Shown: positions 44,310 through 57,107, counted from the first letter of the stretch. The stretch: 64,000 bases of DNA from Trachelipus rathkii (GCA_015478945.1 JABUQX010004465.1:21001-85000); one strand, 5' to 3'. A program made the numbers and translations. The notes: generated by a model not told the origin, from the letters alone.

Positions 44310-44860
44310 ACAGTTATATATAATACAAGGCTGTAGACCGGGGGATCAGGGGTTTCAAGACATCCGAAATTCTTTAAGCGATCAAAATTTTTGATTCCTT
44401 TAGTCTCTTAATAATAATTGATGGTTTTGTGTTCTTTTCCTAATTTTATAATAATAATAATATATAATAATAATATAATAAATAATAATAATAATAAATA
44501 ATAATATAAAAATATAATAATCAATAATAATAATAATAAAAATTAATAATAATAGTTAAAATATTATAATATAATATTCCTAAATAATAATAATAATAAT
44601 AATAATTATGAATTTATAAGTATTTAGTAATGGAAATGAGGAGACATTGTTGTGGTCGTGACGATTTCCTTAGGTCAGTGGCTGTTCCTTTATATAGGGT
44701 ACCGTAATGTATATTTATTTTTTTTTGCAAATATTTATACAGGGCTTAAGTGTGAGGTTTCCAAGTTTGAGATGATAGCAAATTGGCAACTTCAGTTAGG
44801 AAATAATGATGGATGGTATAAATACTTAACAGATAAGGCAGGGAGCCTGTAAACGCTTGA
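44223..44860. repeat. (AT)n array and AAT-rich DNA right of element 2
   Basis: AT array at 44223-44312, then an interrupted AAT/ATA-rich stretch at about 44449-44605. No gene was seen up to 44860. Confidence 0.8.
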
Positions 44861-46933
44861 TGGGACTAGCAAGTTCATTCCTTCTTCACCTAAATCTTTC
44901 TCTTCCTCATTCCATGGTTCGATCGGGCTTGTTCCCTGGCCATTCAGGCTAGAGACAGTGCGTATCGGGGTGGAAAAATCTCGTTCTCCTATCACTCTAG
45001 AAATCGTTGCAAGGGATACTCTTCGACGAGCCAAAGCGGGCCTTTCATCAAAACGAAAAGTTGCTAACTTCCTTGGTTATCCACTGACAAATCTTTCCTG
45101 GCCTCTTTGCCAAAAACATCTCTAGCAACTTTGATGGTTCTTGTTAATTCTCCAACTGAAAAGGTCAATTCTCTTCGGCCTCCTATTTTCTCCACTAACT
45201 CAACCCTAGAAGACGATTCCTGGCATTTACTCTTCCTCCTCCTTTCCTCTCATGTGTCCTACATGTCTTTGGCCTGTGATCCATTTGAATTGGTGCATAG
45301 GCCCTGAAATCTTGAAGGATAGGAAGACAGGCTGGCCCAAGATTGGAATTTCCTCCCCAAAGTTTGAAGGGAGTGGGTGCTTCCAGGTATCCCTGGCCCC
45401 TCGTTCAACTATACTCACTATATTCTCAATACTAGCACTTTCCCACAGTGTTGGAAGCTCGCACATGTCCAACCTATTCCGGAAAAAAGCAAGCCGCTCT
45501 CTTTGAGGAAAAAAATCCCCCCCCCCTTCCGCGGCTTTGTAAAACTATTAAAGACTGGCCCCCCTATAGCTCTCAACTTGTATTCTATCAAGATCTTTGA
45601 AAAACGCCTTCTCAACCTCTCACTTCTTAGATTTATCTGGGAAACTCATTCCTTTCTTTTTCCGATACTCTAGTACGGCTTTCAGCGCCTCGAGGTTTTC
45701 TGGCGATAATACTTTCCTATCTCAACGATTTATGGTTTTCAAGCTCTAGGAACTACGGGGAGACGCGTGGTGGCACTTGACATATCCAAAGAATTTGACA
45801 AGAGTATGGCACGCGGTCCACTGCTCTCCAAGCTCCCCTCCTTTGGGTTCCCTCTTTCTCTTTGCTTATTTACTGTCCTAGCTTTCTTTTCAAATCGCTC
45901 AATGTCCGGCTCTTGTTGACTGGGGCGATTTTCTTCTTTTTCTGTCAATATTGGTGTTCCTCAGGGTTCTTGTCTTATTTCCTACTTTATTCCTAAGTTT
46001 TTCATTATGACTTCTTACCTGCACCTCTAACTCTATCAACTCATATGCCAGATTGACTCGACCCTTCATTCTCAACTCATTTCAATTCTGTCCCTCTTTT
46101 ACTTCTAGAATTGCCCTGTCTTAATCTTTCCTATTCTATTCTCCCTGATCTGGACTAGAATTTCGATGGGGTCTCTCAACATTTTGAATTCAATTTCTTT
46201 CAAAACCCAACTTCCCTGCAAATCTCCTTCTCTAAAACGCCTTCAACTTCCTATCTCTTTCGACGGTTCTCTCGTCCTCCTGTTGACAATATAAACAATA
46301 CTCAACATTAACAAATAAAAAAAAATAATGTCTTGGAAACCTCATCACAACGGTTGATAGGGCGGCCTCAAAGAAACTGGGAGCTCTGTTTAGACTGCGT
46401 TACTTTTTTTCCCTCTTCTTAGTTGCTCCAGCTCTAATACAAGGGTCTCCTCGCCCGTGTATGGAGTACTGCTCTCATATCTGGGGGGGGGGAGGGCTCT
46501 GGGTTTCACCCGGTTTTTGGATAGGGTCAAGTCAAAGGCCAAAAGACTTTTATAAACTGTTCTGTTTATAAACTGTTATCTCTATTCTACAGGCACCCAG
46601 CGGTCAAGTGCCTCGAGGGAACTTATCATTTGTGTACCACCACTTTAACGACGCCTCGTAGCAACAAGGAGTTGCTGTATCTGTGTTGAATTATTGGTAA
46701 TTCCCAGGATAGTTCGCTGTGGTGCTTCCTTCTTTCCGCCACCTCTGTTCTATGGAATTCTTCTTCCATCTTCTGTATGTCTGCTGTTTATTTAAATCTC
46801 CCTCTCAATTTTAAAGCCCTGCGCTGTGCTCATCTGCGATTTGTGCCTAGAGAGTGAACTTTTGAGCGTACTACACCCCCTTCTTGAAATAAGCCTGACT
46901 GTGAGTGGTGGTGACAACTGCAAAAAAAAAAAA
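44861..46933 (+). mobile_element. Degenerate Jockey-type non-LTR retrotransposon
   Basis: Blocks of an RT polyprotein occur in order with many frame changes. LNTSTFPQCWKLAHVQPIPEK is near 45432 and KIFEKRL near 45590. VVALDISKEFDKS, with the first catalytic Asp site, is near 45768. A GVPQGS block is near 45955, KKLGALFRLRYF near 46375 and PCMEYCSHIWGG near 46460; a FFPPLXXLWNS-type end lies near 46735. An A-run (46921-46933) marks the 3' end. The endonuclease part is missing (5'-truncated). Confidence 0.75.
45377..45960 (+). pseudogene. RT core of the Jockey-type element
   Basis: The frame 45377-45673 carries the fingers region, with STFPQCWKLAHVQPIPEK followed by an indel and IALNLYSIKIFEKRLLNLSLL. 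The palm block with DISKEFDK follows near 45780. A catalytic YADD-type box could not be found in readable frame, consistent with decay. The domain would perform target-primed reverse transcription. Confidence 0.65.
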
Positions 46934-47757
46934 CTCCTTAGGGTGGGAGATATCGTGACAAATGAACTAAACCCTACTCACTCCCATCCAAACATCATTC
47001 AGATTATCCCAGAAAATCGCAATCTTCAACATACCTCAGATGCGACCATATGTCGCAACCACACATTCTTTTACCTATTCAAACTTAAAATTCAACGTTT
47101 TAGAAATCTAGCACTCACACACCCAAAATCTACCATAGCTACTCTACCACAAGTCACTCATCAGAATTGCAAAATCTTTTCTCTCCTCCCTCTCATTCCT
47201 TTCCACACCAACACAAACACATTTCACACCACTCCACTCATCTTTCACTGCTTTCCTCCATCCTTTGTTTCAGTCACAGCGAGCAATCAAATTTGCCCTT
47301 TCTAAATCCATCCAATCACCTCTCTCCTCTTCTCCTCAACAGTTATTCCTCCTGAACCATCCCATGTATCCATACGATTCATACCATTTTCAAACCGAAA
47401 GATAGAACGCCGCATACGGCGATCACGACCTTCTCTGAGCATGCATTAGCAATTCCCCTGGCAAAGATAAGAAGTTGGTGGGCAGCCACCCACTAACCAA
47501 CATCACTTAGTTGCTTCTATGACATGCAGACATACGATGGTCGGCCCAATTTTTCTTCCAACACACAATAGGGATATAAAGGAATAGTAAGATGTGTCTA
47601 AAGAGGGGTGTTTATATAAGTATGTGTAATATAATATGTGGATAAAAGATGGGTGTCTCTAAGATGTTGTCTGGAGATGAGGTGTGGATATGAACGCAGA
47701 CTGGGAAAGGCCGAACGCATTAGGCGCTGGGATGTCAAACATACCATAATCAAAATG
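46934..47757. other. Unassigned moderately GC sequence
   Basis: A plus frame (46826-47305) spans the A-run and has no motif. The stretch near 47480-47500 (TGGGCAGCCACCCA) can form a short hairpin. No family was recognised. Confidence 0.35.
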
Positions 47758-47758
47758 G

Positions 47759-47807
<49 letters not shown>

Positions 47808-47930
47808 ATATATATATATATAATAGTATATATATATATATATCATATATATACGGTATATTATATATATATATATAATATATATATATATATATAATAT
47901 ATATCTATTATATATATTATATATATTATT
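47758..47930. repeat. (AT)n array
   Basis: TA repeats with a TACGGTA interruption near 47852. Confidence 0.95.
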
Positions 47931-48166
47931 GAGTTTTAATATTATCCAAAATTCTTAATATTTGTTTCAATTAATCTGCAAAATAATCGGCAGAAATTGC
48001 TGATTACGATTGGAAAAAATATACCAATTTTTTGCTGATGAACGATTAATTGTCCCATCACTAATAATAATATATATATATATATAATATATTCCAGAAG
48101 TTGGAAATTTTTTTTTAGAAATATAATATCTAATTCCAACCTTTTTTTTCACAATCTCCTGCAGAT

Positions 48167-49152
48167 ATGCTCTGTATTGATGAAATTATCGGAAAAACAA
48201 TTTCCAAAAAACTGTCAAAACACAAGGTGGAATTTTTTTACATCCGAACTGTAAAACATGGTTTTTTTTTTGAACATAGAGAGCAATTGTTAGAGTGTTT
48301 GAAAAAAATTCAAAATAAAGAAACAATGAGGAACAAGCAAAGGAGATTTTGCAAAGGACTATGACTGATCCTACTTTTGTTTTATTTTGGCTCACTCTTT
48401 TTCGTCGCATAATGCCACACGTAGATTGTTTCTATAATAAAATTCAATCAAGAAACGCAGACGTAATTCTCATAAAACAAGCTGTGTGTGAACAACAATT
48501 AGAATTAGGAAAGATTAGAAACAGTATGACCACCATAATGAAAGTAATTGAGGGAACTTATGATATTTATGAGGTCAAGAGAAGAAGATCATTAAATGTT
48601 TCCAATTACTGCGAAATTAAAATAGCTGCTGTGTATGAAGTGTGTGACATAATAATATCTGTTCAAGGAGAGATTTTCGTTTAGTGATCATCTAGTATCA
48701 GCTCAACTTTTCGAGCGTGAACACTTTAAATTTTATAGAACCTAATTTCCCACAGTTGCATTTAAAAAGACTAACTTTTTTAATTTTTTAACATCTTGAG
48801 ACTCAAATCTGAACTTGAAGTTATATATTCTAGTGAAGATTTTAAATCCCAGAAAGGAGCTCTTGATTCTTTTAAGTACAATATAATGGATCAGACTTTT
48901 GAAGAAATATTAAAGTTGCTAAAAATTATAGAATCTAATCCAATCGCATCTGTTGAAGCTGAAAGATGCTTTTCTAGTTAAAAAAAGAATTAAAATCGTT
49001 ATTCGGAATACAATGGGGCAAGATAGACTGAATGCCCTTGTTGCCCTTGCAACTGAGAGAGATATTGTCCACAATTCGTCTTTGAACAATCTTGTGATTG
49101 CGTTTTTTGCAAGTCAAAAATTGAGAAGAATGGACTTCAGCTGCAAATTATA
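48167..49152 (+). pseudogene. hAT-type transposase remnant
   Basis: Several frames together carry a hAT transposase C-terminal part. 48349-48684 has a ribonuclease-H-fold region with LFRRIMPHVDCFYNKIQSR. 48796-48981 leads into SVEAERCFSS and, after a frame change, 48953-49153 continues with KKRIKIVIRNTMGQDRLNAL. This last pair is the typical hAT dimerisation block. Stops and frameshifts lie near 48350, 48690 and 48975, and the N-terminal BED zinc finger was not found. A GTGATGGGACAATTAATCG-like sequence (minus strand, about 48040-48060) resembles a hAT terminus. Confidence 0.75.
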
Positions 49153-49269
49153 AAAATTTACATTTTAATTATAAATAAGTAATTTATTATTTTTATAATC
49201 ATTTGCAACAGGTAACTTTTTTTTTATCATACCAAGTAGAATAATGCCACAGGTGGCTAACATGTCATA

Positions 49270-51535
49270 TAGCTATACGAGGAACAATAGTGGCCCCAGC
49301 ACTGAACCGTGGTACATCATTCATCACTATTTCCCATGATGATTTATTGCCATTTAGTTGTACACACTGTTTTCTATTTCGCAACCACTCTTTAATCCAA
49401 CCATGTACCACTCCACCTATACCACATTGCAATAACTTCTTCATCAGCCTTATGTGGGAACCTTATCAAAAGCTTTGCTAAAGTCTAAATATACAATATC
49501 AACTGGATCTCCTCGGTCAATGCAGTCAGTAATGTATTCCATAAATTCTAAAAGGTTTGTCTGACATGACCTTCCCTTTCTGAAACCGTGCTGGGAGTCA
49601 TACAATACCTTGTTATCTTCTAAATATTTCTCTATATGACCTTTCAGTAACTTTTCCAGAACCTTTACAACCAGAGATGTTAAGCTAACTGGCCTATAAT
49701 TTCCCAAATCTTCCTTACTACCTTTCTTATAAATAGGCACAACATATGCTGTTTTCCAGTCATCTGGTACCTCACCAAATGTTATAGATCGCTTAAAAAT
49801 CAAATACAGTACCTTTGCAATGCTGATACTACCCTCTTTCAGAATTCTACCATATATCCCATCAGGCCCTGCAGCTTTACCTGGATCAATATGGTCTAAT
49901 AAACGTTTAATATCTTTTACGTCACATTCAAATTCTGTTTAGTCTATTTGTTACAGTGGGCAATTAATACAAAACTTTAGTCCTCCAAACTATTATCCTA
50001 ATCTTTCTCTGCGTACACCGAAAAAAAAATAAGTATTAAAATGTTGGCCAACCCCCTTATCTGAACTCACTAAATTTTCATCAATTTTAATGGACAATTT
50101 GACTTAGTCTTACTAATTAAAGTTAATGAGAGCCTAAAACTTTCCTTTCAGGTTCTTAAATTAACTATTCCTTGCTAAACTTAATTTCTGACTCTCTCTT
50201 TGCCTTTCTTATTGGCTGGTTAAGTTCATTTCTATTTTTCCTATATTTTTTTCTAAATCATCTTCCCTATTACTTACCCTTGAATATTTTAAAACATCAA
50301 CGCTTTTCATTAATTTTCTCCTTATCTCTATATTCCACCAAACAGGTTTTCTCTTCGCAACCCTAATGGGTTTATCTTTAAAATATACTGACTGAATATT
50401 CCATTATAAGTTTGCTTAAAATTTTACAACCACATGATAAAACAGTTTTTGGTCTTTAAACTCTTTTATACCCCAGTCAGTTATACTAAGCCATGTTCTT
50501 CGTAATTTGGTTTAAAATCGCCATTTCGGAAATCTAAGATCCTTTCCTTATTAACTTGCAATTTGTCCAGATATCACAATTCATATTAAAGTCTAATATT
50601 AGGGTCACAAAGCCTAAATTCTCCTAACTCTAACCTCAACCCACCATCACTTTTCACATCGTTAGTTAATATTAAGTCTATATAGTGCATCGTGTCTTGT
50701 GGGTTCATGGACCAATCCTGGCCTCAAAAAGTTATCTAGTAATACAATTTAATAAATACTGAACTAAACTATGTCGCTATTAAGACAAGGAATCCCAGTT
50801 GAATTGCCAGGCAAAATTAAAATCACCGCATTATGAACTAAACCTTCTTTCTTTACTTGTGGCAATGCCTGTCCTCAATTTCTTTCACAATTTCCGCATC
50901 TAATTCTTGACTCTGGCCAGGAGTCCTATAAAATGCCCCTATTCTATATGATTTATTGAACATAAAGGATATCTACCCATACTGATTCAAATATCATGAA
51001 TAGTTTTAAAGTCAGTCATTAAAACAGATTGAATATTGCTTTTAATATAAAGCACCACACCCCCACCCTTCTTTTCTCTACGCTGGTATAAAATAAAGTG
51101 AATATCCGTCTTTTTCATATTCCTGAAAGGAGTCCTCCATTAATAATTCTTCAATTAACCATGCCCTCGAGTTATGCCAAATAATGTCCAAGATTTCTCA
51201 ATTTATGGTAATAATAAATCAGCTCGAAATCTTTTTTATTTCTAAGGCTATGAGCATTTTGTGTAAAAGCATTTTGATATTCAAAAAAGCAATTTTTAAT
51301 TGCCTTATCATCCTTATTTTGAGCCTGTAACAACATAGTTTTATTTATATCACCACTATACTGTTTACAATTGCATTATTTGTATCCAGACTTTAGCCTT
51401 AATCCACCCCAATGTTTACCTAGTTTTTTTACTAACAAGTCTCCAAACTGGTGCTTAAAAGCCCAACACCTTTACGACTCAAGATGAACTCCATCTTGCT
51501 GCAAAAAGTCTTTATCCAGAAATCCTCCACAAACG
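49270..51535 (-). mobile_element. CR1-type non-LTR element, copy A (3'- and 5'-truncated)
   Basis: It runs parallel to copies B and C. The part present goes from within the ORF1 esterase domain (51535) through endonuclease to RT (49450). The 3' third, including the 3' UTR, is missing at about 49270. The RT frame 49803-49450 is the best-preserved piece of the family. Confidence 0.8.
49450..49803 (-). pseudogene. CR1 copy A RT fragment
   Basis: The 117-codon frame has PDDWKTAYVVPIYKKGSKED, NYRPVSLTS, LYDSQHGFRKGRSCQTNLLEF and VYLDFSKAFDKV, the RT blocks 1-3 of CR1-like non-LTR elements with the first catalytic Asp (YLDFSKAFD). The YADD-box region is lost with the 3' truncation. Upstream frames toward 51480 are broken but readable as endonuclease. 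Confidence 0.85.
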
Positions 51536-51660
51536 CGTTAATTACCTTAATCGTTAACAAAAAAATTAACGATGCTTTAATCATTAAAGCGTTTATTATA
51601 CTAAAGAAATGTAACAAAAGTTAACGTCCAATCGTTAACGTTAACTGATCCTTTCAAAAT
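51530..51660. repeat. GTTAACG-rich unit
   Basis: Many copies of GTTAAC/TTAACG/CGTTAA occur in about 120 bp. A similar unit is at about 61855-61995. Both may be ends of a hAT-like non-autonomous element. Confidence 0.4.
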
Positions 51661-51718
51661 ATGTGGATAGTAATATTTTAATAAAATTTTTCGCAAATAT
51701 TCATAAAGATTGCAAGAA

Positions 51719-51783
51719 ATAATAATAATAATAATAAATAATAATAATAATAATATATAATAAATAAATAATAATAATAATAT
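51719..51783. repeat. (AAT)n-type array
   Basis: An interrupted AATAAT repeat. Confidence 0.8.
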
Positions 51784-53561
51784 CTCGTAACAATATTAAT
51801 AATGATATTAAGCCTATTAAGACATAAATAATTTAGGCTTTGACCTAGGCAGATACTTTTGCCGCTTTTCCCCAAAGAATACCCAAAGCGTAAATACCTA
51901 AATTAATACTTAATAGTATATTATTGTAAATATAATAGGATATACCAACTTAACAGTTTAAATACAAAATATGATATTTTTTTTATAACATTATTTTACA
52001 TTATGCCTACTTCTTATATTTTTCACTAGTTACAAAAGAAGCAAGTTCAAGTAATACTAACGAAAGATGTTAATGACTCACTGAACGGGCAACAATCACT
52101 ATTAGGACATTAGGACATTAGGAATATAGAGACAGTAAAAAAGCCACATGGCCTATCGAGACTGTCCAGTCAACCCACTAACCAAACATGCTCAATGCAA
52201 ATCCACAAAGCACCTTAGGGCTTGTCAATTTGTTGAACTACAAATCCACCAGATTTGGCTTAGTCAAAACTAATGATAAATTAAATAAATATGATACCCA
52301 AACCATCCCCCATCATTAATAACAAGTTATGGTCACACATGCCATCTAACAATAACTGCTATTACTAAAAACCCGCCAATTTGGCTTCGTCAATATATTA
52401 TATGATACCCAACCCATCCATAAACGAATCTAACCGTTTCTTAAATGTTGCAATCGAGTCACACTCAACAACCTCCTCTGGCAGACTATTCCAAAATTTA
52501 ACAACCCTATTACTGAATGATGCTTTTTTATATCAAGATGGCATGCTTTTCTCTTAATTTTCTTATTATGCCCCCTGGTACTGTCCATGTTCAACTATGA
52601 AAAATTTATTGGTCTCTATATTATCATAGATGTAATATTTTGAGACTTGTATCATTGTCCCCCTCTGGAGAAATCGCCTTTCTACACGAAAACATTCCTA
52701 ACTCCTTGCAGCCTCTCCTCATACTCTTACCCTCAAAACCCAGAAATCATCCCTTGTTGCTCTACGTTGCAATCTCTATCTAGCATATCTAAGTCTTTCT
52801 TTAAAAAATAAGGGGCCAAACTTGTGCACAATACTCTATTACTGGCCTAACATAGCCTATTATACAGTTTACTTATACTTCTTGCTCTTGTAAAAACATT
52901 GCGATTTATTAATGCCCTCAGCAATCTTATTTAGCTTTAAATTTTCTAGCTTCCAAACATTGATTAGCTACTCAAATTACTGCTTTTAACACAACCTAAA
53001 TCTTTATTCTTGGTCCACAGACTCAAGCCAATACCCATTCATATCGTAGTTAAAACTTTTATTTGAGTAACCTAGTGAAGAACCTTACACTTTTACTATT
53101 AAATTCATTTGCCACTTATCTGCCACCCAAGAAGTTTATCAAGACTCATTTTGAATCTTTATGCATCCTTCCCTATTCCTTACTGAGGTGGCCACTTTAG
53201 TATCATCTGCAAACTTAGAACCTTGCATTTAAGTCCCTGGTCTAAATCATTATATATATGAGGAACAATAGTGGCCCCAGCACTGAACCCTGGTGGGACT
53301 CCACTCTTCACTATTTCCCATGATGATTTAATTTCCCATTAGTTGTAACACACTGTTTTCTATTTCGAAACCACTCTTTAATCCAACCCATGTACCACTC
53401 CACCTATACCACATTGCAATAACTTTTTCATCAGCCTTTTGTTGGGGAACCTTATCAAAAAGCTTTACTAAAGTCTAAATATACAATTTCAACTGGATCT
53501 CCTCAGTCAATGCAGTCGTAATGGTATCCCATAAATTCTAAAAAGGTTTGTCTGACATGAC

Positions 53562-53774
53562 CTACCCTTTCTGAAAACCGTGCTGGGAGTCATACAATAC
53601 CTTGTTATCCTCTAAATATTTCTCTATATGACATTTTAGTAATAGCTTTTCCAGAACCTTTACACCAGGAGATGTTAAGCTAAACTGGCCTATAATTTCC
53701 AAATTTTCCTTACTACCTTTCTTATAAATAGGCACAACAAATGCTGTTTTCCCAGTCATCTGGTAACTCACCAA
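53562..53774 (-). pseudogene. CR1 copy B RT fragment
   Basis: The frame carries FVVPIYKKGSKE, a broken PVSLTS block, VKVLEKLLLKCHIEKYLED and LYDSQHGFQKG, colinear with the RT of copy A. Further RT blocks are in other frames down to about 53460. Confidence 0.8.
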
Positions 53775-54971
53775 ATGTTATAGATCGCTTAAAATCAAAT
53801 ACAGTGCCTTTGCAATGCTGATACTACCCTCTTTCAGAATTCTACCATATACCATCGCCCCTGCAGCCTTTACCTGGATCAATATGGTCTAATAAACGTT
53901 TAATATCCTTTACAGTCAATTCAAATTCTGTAAGTCTATTTGTTAGATGCATACAGAACTATTAGTCTCCAAACTATTATCTAATCTCTTTCCTCAGTAA
54001 ACACGGAAGCAAAATAAGCATTGAAAATGTTGACCAACTCCTTTTCTGAACTACTAAATTTTTCATACAAGTTTTAATTGGACCACATTGTCCTATTTAA
54101 CTTTTAAAATTTATTAAAAGTAAAAAACTTCTTCAGATTTCTTATTACTATTCCTTTGCTAAATTTAATTTCTGCTCTCTCTTTGCTTTCTTATTGACGG
54201 GTTAAGTTCATTTCTATTTTCCTATAATTTTCTAAATCATATTCCCTATTACTACCCTTGAATATTTTAAAACATCTACGCTTTTTCATTAATTTTATCT
54301 CTTATCTCTCTAATCCAACCAAAACAGGTTTTCATCTTTGCCACCTAATGGGGTTTTATCTTAAAACACTGACTGAACATATTCATAAAAATTTGCTTAA
54401 AATGTTCCCCATGATAAAACAGTTTTTGGTCTTTAAAAACTCTTTAAATCCCAGTCAGTTATACTAAGCATGTCCGTAAATTTTTGGTAAAATCACCATT
54501 TTGGAAATCTAAGATCCTTTCCTTATTAACTTGCACATTTGGGCCCAGATATCACATAATTTTAAATCTAATTATATTATGGTCACTGAGTCCTAAATTC
54601 TCCTCAACTCTAACCTCGCCCACCATACTTTCATCGTTAGTTAATATTAAGTCTAATACTGCATCGTGTCTTGTGGGTTCATGGACCATCTGGCTCAAAA
54701 GTTATCTAGGATACAATTTATAAATACTGAACTACTATGGTCCGTATTAGACAAGGAATCCGCATTGAAATGCCAGGAAAATTAAATCACCCATTATGAC
54801 TATACCTTTTCTTTACTGTGGCATGCTGTCTCAATTTCTTTTAAACAATTTCTGATCTAATTCCTTGACTCTGGCCAGGAGGTCTAAAAAATGCCCCTAT
54901 TCTATATGATTATTGAACATAAGGAATATCTACCCTACGATTCAATATCATGATTAGTTTTTAAGCAGTCA

Positions 54972-55214
54972 TTAAATACAAGATTGGAATATTTGCTTTT
55001 TAATAATAAAGTGCCAACCCCCACCCTTCTTTCCTCTACGCTGGTATAAATAAAGTGAATAACCGTCTATTTCATATTCCTGAACGGAGTCTCCATATAA
55101 TTCTTCATTAACCCATGCCTCAGTTATGCAAATAATGTCAAGATTCTCATTTATGGTATAACTAATCAGCTCATCTTTTTTATTTCTAAGGCTATGAGTA
55201 TTATTTAAAAGCAT
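54972..55214 (-). pseudogene. CR1 copy B endonuclease fragment
   Basis: The frame begins at MLLNNTHSLRNKKDEL, corresponding to the NARSL-like start of the endonuclease. It has DIICITEAWVNEE with the catalytic Glu and YEIDGYSLYLYQRRGKKGGG. The fold is the EEP type that nicks target DNA. The rest lies in other frames toward 54500. Confidence 0.8.
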
Positions 55215-55700
55215 TTGATATTCGAAATGCTGCTATTTTTTTTGCTATCTTCCTTATTTGAGTCTGTAACAACACTAGTTTTATTTATATCACCACTATA
55301 ACCGTTACCATTGCTATTATTTGTATCCCGATTTAGCCCATCACCCCCAACTTTACCTAGTTTTTTTGCTAAACAAGTCTCCAAACTGGTGCTGAAAAGC
55401 CCAACACCTTTACGACTCAAGTGAACTCCATCCGCTGCAAAAAGATCCCTATCCAGAAACTCTCTCCACAAATCCAAAAACCTAATATTTTCTGAAAAAC
55501 AAATTTCTAATCCTTTCATTTACACCTAAAGCCCTACTCCCCATTCCTGATCTGCACCTAACCTAGGTAAAATCCCAGATCGTGCACCTTCTTCCACTAG
55601 CTTTCATCTCTGAATCAATCTCCTATAAATCTTGCTATTATATTCTTCTGACAATTCTAATGTCTATATCATTTGGTACCCACATGCACAATCACATCTG
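55205..55700 (-). pseudogene. CR1 copy B ORF1, SGNH-hydrolase-like part
   Basis: The frame 55519-55205 has FLDLWREFLDRDLFAADGVHLSRKG, the D-x-x-H block that closes SGNH/GDSL esterases. Upstream in broken frames, a VHVGTK block near 55680 corresponds to the internal Gly/Asn-containing block. Esterase domains in ORF1 of CR1-group elements are known. The nucleophile GDS block could not be read. Confidence 0.65.
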
Positions 55701-55932
55701 AATCAACATTTGTAGAAACAATCAATCTCTCTATCCTATCCACGATATCATTCACTCTGGCACTGGATAACATACTCTCATTCGTTTCTTATTATTCTTA
55801 CTTTGAAAAGTCCTATCTAGGTATCGTGTCAATATGAGTCCTCCAAATTAGCAATGTATCAGTCCTTCCCTTAGAAAACTCAACATTACCATTGGCACTC
55901 TGATCCCTTCCCATCTGGAAAACGGTCGTTTT

Positions 55933-56325
55933 TTATTCACTTACATCTCTAGTCACAGGCTGATTGACTTTCGAGATCCTCATCTTTAAACTATTATTTC
56001 TAATTCCTGTAACTCTATATTTATCTGCAGACCTATTTTTAACTACTTTATCCTTTTCCCCCTCATCTTCCTGCCTAGGTGAATCACTATTCCTATCTAC
56101 CCCTATATCCCGCTCCCTCCTCGCCTCGGCATCCCTACTAACTTTTTTCCTAACACTTCCCTCCTTTCTCAACTCAAATACTTCTTCTTTCAATCCATTC
56201 ATATTTTCACTCAGTCTTGCAATCTCCTTCCTTAACAACACATTCTCTGCATTCAAAACACAAGTAGGGCAGCTATTCACATATTCACCTCTTACAGTCC
56301 CACAGATATCACACAGAGCATACAT
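55933..56325 (-). CDS. CR1 copy B ORF1 N-terminal part: Cys motif and coiled coil
   Basis: The 130-codon frame starts MYALCDICGTVRGEYVNSCPTC, a C-x2-C...C-x2-C zinc-ribbon-like block. A leucine- and charge-rich coiled coil follows (ENVLLRKEIARLSENMNGL KEEV, about residues 28-55), then a basic and acidic disordered tail. By analogy with other non-LTR ORF1 proteins it would bind element RNA and multimerise. The frame is intact, unlike ORF2, and probably continues into the esterase part in the same ORF before decay. Confidence 0.65.
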   Translation of the reverse strand: MYALCDICGTVRGEYVNSCPTCVLNAENVLLRKEIARLSENMNGLKEEVFELRKEGSVRKKVSRDAEARRERDIGVDRNSDSPRQEDEGEKDKVVKNRSADKYRVTGIRNNSLKMRISKVNQPVTRDVSE

Positions 56326-56589
56326 ACTTTATTTATTATTAGCTTACTAACCTGTACCTATTATTTTACCAACTACAGTTTAACTATCACCAAAGCCTAA
56401 AAAGAAATAAACTAATATCTTTAGAACAAGTTAAAAATTTTAACAAGCTTATATCTAGCTTAGCCCAGGCCAGGGATATATAAAAATTATAAGGTAGGCC
56501 TAACTTAGGCTATGGCTCAGGTAAACTTAATTTAATTTAAATTATCAAAAAAAATTAATATAACAATTGTTAAAGACTGTAGTTAAATA

Positions 56590-56600
56590 CAGGGATATAT

Positions 56601-56641
<41 letters not shown>
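56590..56641. repeat. Poly(T) run, about 52 nt
   Basis: A homopolymer T-run in AT-rich sequence between copy B and the foldback element. About 56650-57100 holds no recognisable gene and partly repeats 56340-56580 (TAAGGTAGGCCTAAC and AACTTAATTTAATT-like blocks). Confidence 0.85.
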
Positions 56642-56644
<3 letters not shown>

Positions 56645-57107
56645 GTAGGCCTAACAGTAGTCCAACTTGTACCAATTATTTCACCAACTACAGTTTACTA
56701 AATATCATCTATGGTTTAGTTAAGAAAATTAATATACTTAAAACAGCTTGAATATAGTATAGCCAGGCCCTAGGCTAAGTCTATATAAAAAATTATAAAA
56801 TAGGCTTAACTTAGACTATGGCTCTGGTAAACTTAATATAGTTTTTAAATTATCACAACAAAATTAATATAATTATTGTTAAAGACTATAGTAAAATGCA
56901 GAAAAACTATTTAATAATTAAAATAAACCTGCAAACACAGTATACAGGAAATCTCTTACTACTCTAGCCTATTGTTAACCTATGAAACACTGAAGTCCAA
57001 TACTCAACTAAATAAATTAATAATAGAAATAATCACAATAAATAAGACACAAATTTCTAAAATAACAGTTATACACAAACTAATTCGTTAACTATCTTCT
57101 TTTCTTC

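Larger units (their letters stand above)
52095..56400 (-). mobile_element. CR1-type non-LTR element, copy B (most complete)
   Basis: On the minus strand: ORF1 (56325-55205), endonuclease (55214-54972 and on), RT (about 53950-53260), the C-terminal part, and a 3' end at about 52095 with an 8-bp tandem tail (CCTAATGT units). ORF1 and the 5' UTR are present, so it is near full length, but indels occur every few tens of bases. Confidence 0.8.

Noticed and set aside
45227..45472. Minus-strand 81-codon frame in the Jockey-type element
   Set aside because: It is a shadow of the plus-strand RT blocks.
47480..47510. Small hairpin near TGGGCAGCCACCCA as a terminator or RNA element
   Set aside because: The stem is too short and there is no supporting context in a eukaryotic genome.
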